Source: an uncultured Methanobrevibacter sp.
Lineage (GTDB): Archaea > Methanobacteriota > Methanobacteria > Methanobacteriales > Methanobacteriaceae
Direction of reading: 5' to 3'
DNA: 11,704 nt
Assembly (NCBI GenBank): GCA_902782595.1
Contig: CACZNW010000131.1
Location: forward strand, 1-11,704
Shown here: in pieces, positions 5,908 to 11,704 of the stretch
How positions within the stretch are numbered: the stretch's first letter is position 1
Layout: the number at the start of each line of letters is the position of its first letter
Notes under the pieces: model-generated
Databases searched by the model: none
What the model saw: the letters and a program-made list of their open reading frames with translations, nothing else
What the model was told of the DNA's origin: nothing
Made by a program: the position numbers and the translations under genes

Positions 5908-7317
5908 ATGTTTTTAAAAAATATTTCTAAATTTATTTCTAACTATCGCTATGAACAGACAACAGTAGAATCAATCACTACTGTCAAGGCCGCTTTTTTA
6001 GACTTCATTGGAGTGACTTATAGGGGAATGGGTGAAGAAGCGTCTCGAATTGCATATAATACTGTTGAAGAAATATTTTCAAATAATTTTAATTCAAATT
6101 TAAAGGCATCTGTAATTGCAACCGACCTGAAAACAGATATTTTAAGTGCAGCTTTTGTAAACGGTGTTGCAGCACATGTTCTGGAGTTGGATGACGGTCA
6201 CAGACGGGCTCAAATTCATTTAGGTTCGGTAATATTCCCGACTGCCCTGGCAATTGCTGAAAGTTATGATTTAAGCGGAAGGGAATTCATTGAAGGAGTT
6301 ACCGTAGGTTATGAAGTGGGAATTCTTCTGGGAAAGATTGTCAATCCGGTTCACAGGAATAACGGATTTCACACAACAGGAACTGTCGGAACATTTGTTG
6401 CAGGAGCGGTAGCTTCAAAACTCCTGAAACTTGATGAAACCCAAATATTGAATGCACTTGGATTATGCGGAACTCAAGCGGCAGGTCTTTTGGAATCTGA
6501 CCATGGGGGGTCAATGGGAAAAGTTCTTCATGTTGGAAAAGCAGCTTACAATGGAATACTGTCTGCGTTTCTTGCAAGAAACGGCTTTACCGGTAGCGAA
6601 ACCATATTCGAGGGTGATGAAGGATTTATAAAGACAATGGTTTTTACGGGTAAGGGAGATTCAATTGAAGATTTTACTCTTGAAAACGCTTTAAAAGATG
6701 TAGGTAAGGTAAGGGTAAGAGACATTTACTTTAAAAAATATCCCTTCTGCAGACATATACACTCCTCAATCGACACTGCACTGAAACTCAAGGCAAGTAT
6801 CGGAGATGAATATGACCATATTCAGAATGTGGCCGTTAAAACATATTCCGTTGCTGCCGAACACAATAATTTCAATCCGAAAAATCTGCAGGAGCTTAAA
6901 CAGAGTCTTCCATATGCAGTTGCAATAGCCCTTGTCGTTGGTGAAGTCAGTGTGGATGAATTAAACCGGCTGATTGAATTCGGACTTCTGGATAATTATT
7001 CAACTGTTGATAAGGTAAACAGCATTAAAAACCTTGTAAATCATATGGTTGTACTTTCCGATGACAGATTAAATGAACTGTATCCGGATAAACGTCCGTC
7101 CAATGTAATTATTAAACTGGATGAATCCTTTAGAAAGGGAGTATTTCATAATATCACGTTTCTTCCAAAGGGAGATTTTGAAAATCCCTTCCAGCTTAGG
7201 GATCTGATTGACAAATTCAAAAGCCTAAATCCTCAATATGATATAAATAATTTAACTGTAATTGATTCGCTTGAAGATTATTCAATGAAATATGTTGTTG
7301 GAAAACTGAATGAGTAG
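5908..7317 (+). CDS. MmgE/PrpD family protein (dehydratase/decarboxylase/epimerase-type)
   Basis: At 469 residues this is full length for a family that includes 2-methylcitrate dehydratase (PrpD), cis-aconitate decarboxylase (IRG1/CAD) and iminodisuccinate epimerase. All act on small di- or tricarboxylates without a cofactor. Visible motifs are NGVAAHVLELDDGH (85-98), H104, GFHTTGTVGTF (153-163), KVLHVGKAA (205-213) and KKYPFCRHIH (276-285), with Y313 in KTYS. Compared with the active site of cis-aconitate decarboxylase as I remember it (D93, H103, H159, K207, K272, Y318), equivalents D95, H104, H155, K205, K277 and Y313 lie at matching spacing, so the enzyme should be active. Which family reaction it performs cannot be told from sequence. 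No signal peptide, so cytoplasmic. It follows the membrane pair and precedes the TIM-barrel gene by six bases, which points to a common catabolic or interconversion pathway. Confidence 0.92.
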   Translation: MFLKNISKFISNYRYEQTTVESITTVKAAFLDFIGVTYRGMGEEASRIAYNTVEEIFSNNFNSNLKASVIATDLKTDILSAAFVNGVAAHVLELDDGHRRAQIHLGSVIFPTALAIAESYDLSGREFIEGVTVGYEVGILLGKIVNPVHRNNGFHTTGTVGTFVAGAVASKLLKLDETQILNALGLCGTQAAGLLESDHGGSMGKVLHVGKAAYNGILSAFLARNGFTGSETIFEGDEGFIKTMVFTGKGDSIEDFTLENALKDVGKVRVRDIYFKKYPFCRHIHSSIDTALKLKASIGDEYDHIQNVAVKTYSVAAEHNNFNPKNLQELKQSLPYAVAIALVVGEVSVDELNRLIEFGLLDNYSTVDKVNSIKNLVNHMVVLSDDRLNELYPDKRPSNVIIKLDESFRKGVFHNITFLPKGDFENPFQLRDLIDKFKSLNPQYDINNLTVIDSLEDYSMKYVVGKLNE

Positions 7318-7323
7318 ATAAAT

Positions 7324-8226
7324 ATGGAAAATACAAAACAATTCCTTAAAAAAATTGGTATTGAAGATGTGTCAAAAGACTACATCTCTCAAAAACGTTT
7401 TAAAGATGGAGGTCAGTTCCGTTTTGAAGTTCCAGGAATCCAATCTCCAGATACTATGAAAACACTTCTCGACGAAGCAGTCAGAAATAATATTTTCATT
7501 CATCGTGTAACTCAAACAAAAGGAATAATGATGCTGGCGGATGAAGAGATTGCAGAGATGGTCAGCCTGGCAGGAAATTATGGATGTGAACTGTTCCTCT
7601 CAGTGGGTCCAAGAGCAACATATGATACCTCAGCAACTGTCAATACCAAAGAGGGAAGCAGAATAGGTTACAGATTAAGGGGTTATGACAATTTAGTTTA
7701 TGCAATTGAAGATGTTAAAAGAGCATGCGGATTGGGTGTTAGGGGAATTCTTCTATATGATGAAGGACTTCTATGGGTTTTAAATCAGATGCGCAGTGAA
7801 GGTGAAATTCCCGAAAACGTTCATTTTAAACTTTCCGCTCATGCAGGCCATTCAAACCCTGCTGCGGCAAAACTTCTTGAATCCAACGGATTGGACTCTT
7901 TAAATCCGGTTCGTGATTTGCAGATTCCAATGATAGCTGCCATTAGAAACGCATGTGATATGGCACTGGACCTGCATACTGAAAATCCGAAGTCAACCGG
8001 AGGTTTCATCAGGCATTACGAAGTACCATATTTCATTAAAGTGGCATCTCCTGTTTATTTAAAAACAGGAGGTTCAGTAGCCGCAAATCATAACTGGGAT
8101 ACAACAGCTTCACAGGCACTAGCCCGCATGAAACAGGTCATGCTTGTAAAAAGAATGATTGATGAATATTGTCCGGATGCCATTGCTTCGCCGGACAAAT
8201 CCAATGATTTGGCGGTTCCAGAGTGA
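7324..8226 (+). CDS. U32-like TIM-barrel protein, enzyme of unknown reaction
   Basis: This 300-residue cytoplasmic protein reads as a complete TIM barrel. It resembles proteins often labelled as U32 family peptidase, but the classical U32 signature with its paired cysteines is absent and no protease motif is visible, so proteolysis is unlikely. Polar conserved-looking clusters at strand ends suggest an active site: IHRVTQTKGIMML (59-71), SVGPRATY (93-100), LLYDEGLL (143-150), KLSAHAGHSNPAA (169-181, two His), LDLHTE (215-220) and RHYEVPYFIKVASP (230-243). The His, Asp and Glu residues could hold a metal. It begins six bases after the MmgE/PrpD stop and ends four bases before the fumarase-type start, so it is an integral member of the operon. 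A lyase, aldolase or isomerase role on the same carboxylate is the best inference. Confidence 0.8.
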   Translation: MENTKQFLKKIGIEDVSKDYISQKRFKDGGQFRFEVPGIQSPDTMKTLLDEAVRNNIFIHRVTQTKGIMMLADEEIAEMVSLAGNYGCELFLSVGPRATYDTSATVNTKEGSRIGYRLRGYDNLVYAIEDVKRACGLGVRGILLYDEGLLWVLNQMRSEGEIPENVHFKLSAHAGHSNPAAAKLLESNGLDSLNPVRDLQIPMIAAIRNACDMALDLHTENPKSTGGFIRHYEVPYFIKVASPVYLKTGGSVAANHNWDTTASQALARMKQVMLVKRMIDEYCPDAIASPDKSNDLAVPE

Positions 8227-8230
8227 TTTT

Positions 8231-9103
8231 ATGGATATTGTAGATGATATTTCCAGATGCATTATAAAAGCGTCAACCACACTCTCAGATGATAAATACC
8301 GCGCGTTAAAGCATGCAATTGAAATTGAGGATAATGATAATGCTCGATGGGCTCTGAATCAGATTTTAGAAAACTATATGGTTGCACAAAAAAGAAATTT
8401 TCCATTATGTGATGATACGGGGATTCCTCATGTGATAATCGAAATGGGTAACGAGAGACAGATAACCGGTGAGCTGATTAATCAGATTCATGAAGGCATT
8501 GCTTTGGGATTAAACAGTCTTCCGGCAAGACCCATGGCAGTTAAAGGAAACGATTTTCAAAGAATCGAACAAAGTGAAGGATTATATGATGAACCTGGAA
8601 AACTGGCTCCCGCTTCAATTTTAATCGACACGGCAAATGATGAGTCAACATATAAAAGGGATATCAAACCGGATACGTTGAATATTCATTTTTTACTTCA
8701 GGGAGGAGGTCCCGAAATCCGGGCGAAGACATTCAGGGTTTACCATCAGCGTTCATTTGAAAAAGTATTGGACACTTCATGTGAATGGCTGTTGGAATCA
8801 TTGAAAATGCTCGGATGTACTCCGTCAGTTCCTTCAATCGGAATCGGCAGAACTCATTATGAATCGGCGGCACTTATGCTTAAATCAGTTGTCTACGGTA
8901 ATCTTGACATTCAGAATGAATATGAAAGGGACATCACCGACAGATTGAACAGGTCAGGTATAGGTCCTTTAGGTCTTGGCGGTAAAACAACAGTTCTTGG
9001 ATGTTATTTGAATATAGGAAATCAGAGAGCAAGCGGAGTTAGAATAGTGTCTGTCAGACCTTCCTGCTTTGTGGAACCGAGAGTTTCAACATTAAATTTA
9101 TAA
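8231..9103 (+). CDS. Class I fumarase alpha-type protein, stand-alone
   Basis: 290 residues, the length of the alpha (N-terminal) subunit of two-subunit Fe-S fumarases and L(+)-tartrate dehydratases. It has the features that hold the [4Fe-4S] cluster: C60 in FPLCDDTG, C196 in LGCTPSVPSIGIG and C279 in RPSCFVEPR, with HFLLQGGGPE (153-162) and GIGPLGLGGKTT (243-254). It differs from standard alpha subunits in the segment around NQRASGVRIVSV, where they have a THIASLPVAV-type sequence. The beta subunit, which supplies catalytic residues in fumarase, is not in this window. Either beta is elsewhere and shared, or this is a distinct hydro-lyase that works alone or with its neighbours. Start ATG 8231 has GTGAT at 8223-8227, overlapping the upstream stop. 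The in-frame ATG at 8159 lies inside the previous gene. A hydration/dehydration of the same acid handled by the MmgE/PrpD protein is inferred. Confidence 0.88.
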   Translation: MDIVDDISRCIIKASTTLSDDKYRALKHAIEIEDNDNARWALNQILENYMVAQKRNFPLCDDTGIPHVIIEMGNERQITGELINQIHEGIALGLNSLPARPMAVKGNDFQRIEQSEGLYDEPGKLAPASILIDTANDESTYKRDIKPDTLNIHFLLQGGGPEIRAKTFRVYHQRSFEKVLDTSCEWLLESLKMLGCTPSVPSIGIGRTHYESAALMLKSVVYGNLDIQNEYERDITDRLNRSGIGPLGLGGKTTVLGCYLNIGNQRASGVRIVSVRPSCFVEPRVSTLNL

Positions 9104-9148
9104 CAGTTTATAAATATAATTAAATTAATAATGGTAAAGGTTTAAAAA
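9104..9148 (+). promoter_or_regulatory. Possible internal promoter before the lyase gene
   Basis: TTTATAAATA at 9108-9117 is one of the best TATA matches in the window. It predicts a start near 9137, leaving a very short leader before ATG 9149. The ribosome site AAAGGT (9136-9141) is weak. The lyase-nitroreductase block could therefore be transcribed both from here and by read-through. Confidence 0.4.
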
Positions 9149-9964
9149 ATGCAAGAAAATAATTTTAAAGTCAATCCGAAGTCTTTAAAAACTGCCGTAA
9201 CCCGTGTTGAAAAAGATAAGGTAGTAACCAGAGGTTATAATCAGAGGGATTTAATTGATAAAATCCGATTCAGTGACATGGTTTTTTTAATTTTGAAAGG
9301 CAGGCTCCCTTCCGTTCGTGAAGGTAAAATATTCAATCATGTTTTAGTCTCATTTTGTGATCATGGCGTTACTCCGCCAAGTACTCAAACGGCCAGGTTA
9401 ATAACTTCTTCCGGCTCACCAATCAATTCGGCTGTTTCAGGAGCGTTATTGTCATTTGGAAACAAACATGCCGGAGCTATTGAAAAAGCAATGGAACTGT
9501 TTCAGTCAAAAATCAGCTCCGCTCATTTGATTGATGACCCGGTTATTGATAACAAGCAGATTGCCAGTCTGGCCATTGAGATTTACAATGAATATATTGT
9601 CAAGGGCAGGAAAGTGCCTGGTTTTGGTCACAGGTATCATGAGGTGGACCCGAGAGCCGATAAACTGATGGAAATAATTGTTAATCAGGGTTATGTGGGT
9701 CCGCATGTTAAACTGGTGCTGGCTCTTCAGGATCTTGTGTATAAAAAAAAGCAGATCAGACTTAATGTTGACGGTGCAAATGCGGCAATATTGTCAGATT
9801 TGGGATTTGACCCCGAATTGGGTTTAGGTGTTTTTATGATTGGAAGACTTCCTGGATTAATTGCACACTGTCATGAAGAGAGAATGGATGAAAAAGAATT
9901 CAGAAGGTTTTGCGACCTTGACGATGTCGAATATGTGGTAGGTAGATACAATGGAATTTATTGA
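9149..9964 (+). CDS. Citryl-CoA lyase-type protein (citrate synthase superfamily)
   Basis: This 271-residue protein is much shorter than citrate synthases (about 380-430) and has the size of citryl-CoA lyase or the lyase domain of ATP citrate lyase. Superfamily motifs are present in order: FGNKHAGAIEKAM (103-115) with the first catalytic-type H107, VPGFGHRYHEVDPRA (156-170) with the second H161, and LNVDGANAAILSDLGF (205-220) with the Asp D208. NVDGA, where synthases have NVD followed by an aromatic residue, is typical of citryl-CoA lyases. The end contains LIAHCHEER, matching the IAH-EE segment of the family. The expected reaction is cleavage of citryl-CoA or a related acyl-CoA to acetyl-CoA and an oxo-acid, or the reverse. 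No CoA ligase or CoA transferase is encoded nearby, so how the substrate gets its CoA is open. The last 14 bases overlap the nitroreductase gene. Confidence 0.88.
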   Translation: MQENNFKVNPKSLKTAVTRVEKDKVVTRGYNQRDLIDKIRFSDMVFLILKGRLPSVREGKIFNHVLVSFCDHGVTPPSTQTARLITSSGSPINSAVSGALLSFGNKHAGAIEKAMELFQSKISSAHLIDDPVIDNKQIASLAIEIYNEYIVKGRKVPGFGHRYHEVDPRADKLMEIIVNQGYVGPHVKLVLALQDLVYKKKQIRLNVDGANAAILSDLGFDPELGLGVFMIGRLPGLIAHCHEERMDEKEFRRFCDLDDVEYVVGRYNGIY

Positions 9965-10460
9965 TGTTATAACAGAAAGATACAGTGTAAGAGGATACCT
10001 TGATAAAGAAGTGGAAAAAGAAAAACTGGAATATGTCTTAAAAGCAGCAACAATCGCACCGACAGGTGTGAACAATCAGCCATTTAAAGTATTTGTCATT
10101 GACACTGAAAAATATAAGGAAGAACTTTCCGAAATCTATGCGGCCAAATGGTTTGTTGAGGCTCCTTATGTTTTGTGTGTTGTAGGCATTAAGGACAAGG
10201 CATGGACAAGACCATGGGATCAGAAAAATATTGCCGACATTGATGCAACAATAGTCATGGACCATATTATTCTTGCAGCAACCGATGTGGGTCTTGGAAC
10301 ATGTTATATTGCAGCATTTAAGAAAAATAAAGCACATCAGTTCTTAAACCTTGATGAAAACGAAGAGGCAATATTGTTCACTCCGTTAGGTTATGGCAAT
10401 GCTGAGCCTAGAGAAACTCCAAGAAAAGAATTGGATGAATTTGTAGTATATATGGATTAA
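9951..10460 (+). CDS. Nitroreductase family FMN-dependent oxidoreductase
   Basis: At 169 residues this is a minimal member of the FMN-dependent nitroreductase fold. It starts with ITERYSVRGY (7-16), whose Arg/Ser residues bind the FMN phosphate. It continues with the APTGVNNQPFKVFVI region (36-50), a long helix DATIVMDHIILAATDVGLGT (98-117) and LGYGNAEPRETPRK near the C-terminus. The native substrate is unknown, since the family reduces nitro compounds, enones, flavins and others. Its ATG lies inside the lyase gene (14-base overlap, different frame), which implies translational coupling and places it firmly in the same operon. A reduction of an unsaturated acid or a redox-housekeeping role both fit; this cannot be decided from sequence. 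Confidence 0.9.
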   Translation: MEFIDVITERYSVRGYLDKEVEKEKLEYVLKAATIAPTGVNNQPFKVFVIDTEKYKEELSEIYAAKWFVEAPYVLCVVGIKDKAWTRPWDQKNIADIDATIVMDHIILAATDVGLGTCYIAAFKKNKAHQFLNLDENEEAILFTPLGYGNAEPRETPRKELDEFVVYMD

Positions 10461-10461
10461 A

Positions 10462-10800
10462 ATGGTTTTATACATATTAAGTGCAGATAATTCCAAAGAG
10501 ATGGATAAGATTTCGGAGGAATTGTCTCAATATAAATTTAAAACAGTTGAAAAACAGGATAATTATATTCTGATGAAAAAAAGAAGGTATGGGAACCTGC
10601 TGATTCATGCGGTCTGTCTGATAATCGCTTTGGGATTTGTAGGTATGGTGATATTTGTTAATGTGGTCTATTTCGCTTACTCCTTTATATGGGCTTCTCC
10701 AAATGTCCTGATAACAACAGAAACTGTCAGTGAGGATGGCGAATCGCTCGAGTTTAGTGATATGGATGAAATATTAAAAAAAGCCACAGTAATCATATAA
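10462..10800 (+). CDS. Small membrane protein of unknown function
   Basis: This 112-residue protein starts one base after the nitroreductase stop. Residues 1-37 look like a small alpha/beta domain (MVLYILSADNSKEMDKI, then NYILMK). A basic KKRRYGN follows (39-45), then a long hydrophobic stretch at about 46-78, enough for one long or two short membrane helices, and an acidic C-terminal tail (SEDGESLEFSDMDE). The style is that of small proteins found in several copies in Methanobacteriales, but I cannot name the family. Position makes it the last gene of the operon. Its link to the carboxylate pathway may be accidental. Its stop overlaps the convergent minus-strand gene by eight bases. Confidence 0.75.
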   Translation: MVLYILSADNSKEMDKISEELSQYKFKTVEKQDNYILMKKRRYGNLLIHAVCLIIALGFVGMVIFVNVVYFAYSFIWASPNVLITTETVSEDGESLEFSDMDEILKKATVII

Positions 10801-11119
10801 TCTCATCAACACTATACTCTTCTATTTTTCTTATTATTAGGGGATTGTCGCTGTTGAGGTATTCGGATTCCTCACCTATTTTTGCATTGATGAATGCTTC
10901 ATCTGCATTTGGTTCCCCGAATAATCGGGTAATGTCAGATATAAAGTTATTATAGTCTTTTTGAACCGTTTCATCACTGAAACCCAGTTTTGGAAGTTCT
11001 TCCGTCCAGATGTCACTGCCGGGTGAGAACTTCTTGTCGATAACTTCATTATCTTTAATTTCCCCATCCAGTATAATTGAAAAATGATTGTTCAATATTA
11101 TCCAAACTGCTCTTTCCAT
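10793..11119 (-). CDS. Small acidic protein of unknown function
   Basis: This 108-residue soluble acidic protein starts with MERAVWIILNNHFSIILDGE and is rich in Asp and Glu, with a likely helical second half (VQKDYNNFISDITRLFG). There are no cysteines and no recognised domain. ATG 11119 has no ribosome site before it. A TATA-like ATTTATAT is centred about 26 bases upstream, so transcription probably begins at or within a few bases of the start codon, and the mRNA is probably leaderless. It is transcribed towards the operon end and divergently from the membrane protein gene at 11185. Confidence 0.65.
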   Translation of the reverse strand: MERAVWIILNNHFSIILDGEIKDNEVIDKKFSPGSDIWTEELPKLGFSDETVQKDYNNFISDITRLFGEPNADEAFINAKIGEESEYLNSDNPLIIRKIEEYSVDEII

Positions 11120-11184
11120 GGTAATAATTTGGACAAAATGATATAAATATTATGAAGTAAAGAACTTTAAATTAAGTGTTTATT
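11120..11184. promoter_or_regulatory. Divergent promoter with one shared TATA element
   Basis: ATATAAATAT at 11141-11150 reads as a TATA box on both strands and is the only strong one in this spacer. On minus it lies about 26 bases before ATG 11119; on + it predicts a start near 11171, ahead of ATG 11185. The two genes may compete for one binding site of TATA-binding protein, with the flanking BRE setting direction. Confidence 0.45.
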
Positions 11185-11535
11185 ATGGCAAATGTAAAAT
11201 TTTTTAAATTATTGGGTGTAATGTTGGCTTTAATGTTGATTATATGGGGTATTGCTCCGTTTTTAAGACATCAGCTAATAACAAATGATATCATGGCTAC
11301 TGCTATTATCTTAGTTTTAATTGCCGTTGCTTACTTAATTATTTTATTCAATCCCGGTTGGACTAAGGCGGTGTTTTTCTTTGAAGGTATTGTCATTGGC
11401 ATCAGCGGATATATGTTGCTTGCTTATCCTTACAATTTGGAGTTGGCTTTTGTCGGCGTAATTATCATTTTAATAGCAATACTTGCTTATTTGCAAAAAT
11501 TACCGCGGGGTATCTTGAAATGGTTTTATAGATAA
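11185..11535 (+). CDS. Small four-helix membrane protein of unknown function
   Basis: This 116-residue protein has four hydrophobic segments, at about 7-26, 35-55, 60-80 and 84-104, and a short basic C-terminus (QKLPRGILKWFYR). It is a compact integral membrane protein without charged residues in the helices that would suggest transport. I do not recognise the family. ATG 11185 (MANVKFF) is chosen over the in-frame GTG at 11176 because the latter would add only three residues and falls close to the predicted transcript start. There is no strong ribosome site; AGTG (11175-11178) is the nearest match. It appears monocistronic, followed by T-rich terminator-like units. Confidence 0.75.
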   Translation: MANVKFFKLLGVMLALMLIIWGIAPFLRHQLITNDIMATAIILVLIAVAYLIILFNPGWTKAVFFFEGIVIGISGYMLLAYPYNLELAFVGVIIILIAILAYLQKLPRGILKWFYR

Positions 11536-11540
11536 TTCAT

Positions 11541-11606
11541 TTATCTTTTAATCTTTTTTTTATCAAATATTTTCATGTAAATATTATCTTTTAATTACTT
11601 TTTTTT
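11541..11606 (+). terminator. Two repeated T-rich terminator-like units
   Basis: TTATCTTTTAAT occurs at 11541-11552 and again at 11584-11595. Each copy is followed within a few bases by a run of eight T (11554-11561 and 11599-11606). Archaeal RNA polymerase stops at such U runs without a hairpin. The duplicate likely serves as a fail-safe end for the membrane protein gene. Confidence 0.5.
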
Positions 11607-11654
11607 ATTCAGATTTAAATTTTACGAACTTTAAACAAAATTGAATAGTAAAAG

Positions 11655-11695
11655 ATATATATATTGCTCAACAAAAATAAATACACCATGGTGAT
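11655..11695 (+). promoter_or_regulatory. Promoter and ribosome site of a gene running off the window
   Basis: The TATA box ATATATATA lies at about 11655-11664 with an A-rich BRE-like stretch before it. The predicted transcript start is near 11685. GGTGAT at 11690-11695 is a full ribosome site and lies five bases before ATG 11701. Confidence 0.55.
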
Positions 11696-11700
11696 TAATT

Positions 11701-11704
11701 ATGG
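11701..11704 (+). CDS. Start of a gene cut by the window end
   Basis: Only the ATG and one further base are inside the window. The call rests on the good promoter and the GGTGAT site just upstream. Nothing can be said about the product. Confidence 0.5.

Noticed and set aside
8159..8230. Earlier ATG start for the fumarase-type gene, overlapping the TIM-barrel gene
   Set aside because: The 24 extra residues are unlike the family and are the shadow of the upstream gene; ATG 8231 has its own ribosome site.
10038..10337. Antisense open frame of 99 codons inside the nitroreductase gene
   Set aside because: Cysteine-rich, low-complexity translation and no ribosome site; it mirrors the codon use of a clearly real gene on the other strand.
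1..11704. CRISPR array, tRNA, rRNA, insertion sequence
   Set aside because: No spaced direct repeats, cloverleaf-type or rRNA-like segments, and no transposase were seen on either strand.

Overview
The window looks like a piece of a low-GC methanogenic archaeon, most likely order Methanobacteriales and close to Methanobrevibacter. The grounds are an intact tiaS (an archaea-only tRNA-modifying enzyme), a regulator of the archaeal UPF-type HTH family, AT-rich TATA-box promoters, Shine-Dalgarno sites of the GGTGAT type a few bases before starts, and oligo-T runs instead of hairpin terminators. The genus is inferred from style and remembered protein families, not from a search.

Left part (1-4300). 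About 530 bp without a gene, holding one long imperfect hairpin, is followed by a TIM-barrel protein gene (+). That gene converges, with overlapping stops, on a two-gene minus-strand operon: an HTH regulator followed by a cysteine-rich small protein. The regulator is divergent from tiaS, which appears to start at an AUU codon. Directly after tiaS, and partly overlapping its 3' end in another frame, lies a decayed fragment of a membrane transporter subunit. Its intact paralogue sits about 1.3 kb downstream.

Central part (4444-10800), all on +. A compact carboxylate-type gene set contains two membrane proteins (a DUF3100-type protein and a small partner), an MmgE/PrpD enzyme, a U32-like TIM-barrel protein, a stand-alone class I fumarase alpha-type protein, a citryl-CoA lyase-type member of the citrate synthase superfamily, a small nitroreductase and a small membrane protein. 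Spacing (2, 85, 6, 4, 45, -14 and 1 bp) suggests two or three transcription units: the membrane pair, the MmgE-to-fumarase block, and the lyase-nitroreductase block. Taken together they look like uptake and metabolism of a di- or tricarboxylic acid through dehydration/hydration and a C-C or CoA-ester lyase step. The substrate cannot be read from the sequence, and no CoA ligase or fumarase beta subunit is present. This is the candidate undescribed system of the window.

Right part (10793-11704). A small acidic minus-strand gene converges on the operon end and shares a TATA-box region with a divergent gene for a four-helix membrane protein. Two T-rich terminator-like units follow. The window closes on the promoter, ribosome site and first codon of another + gene.
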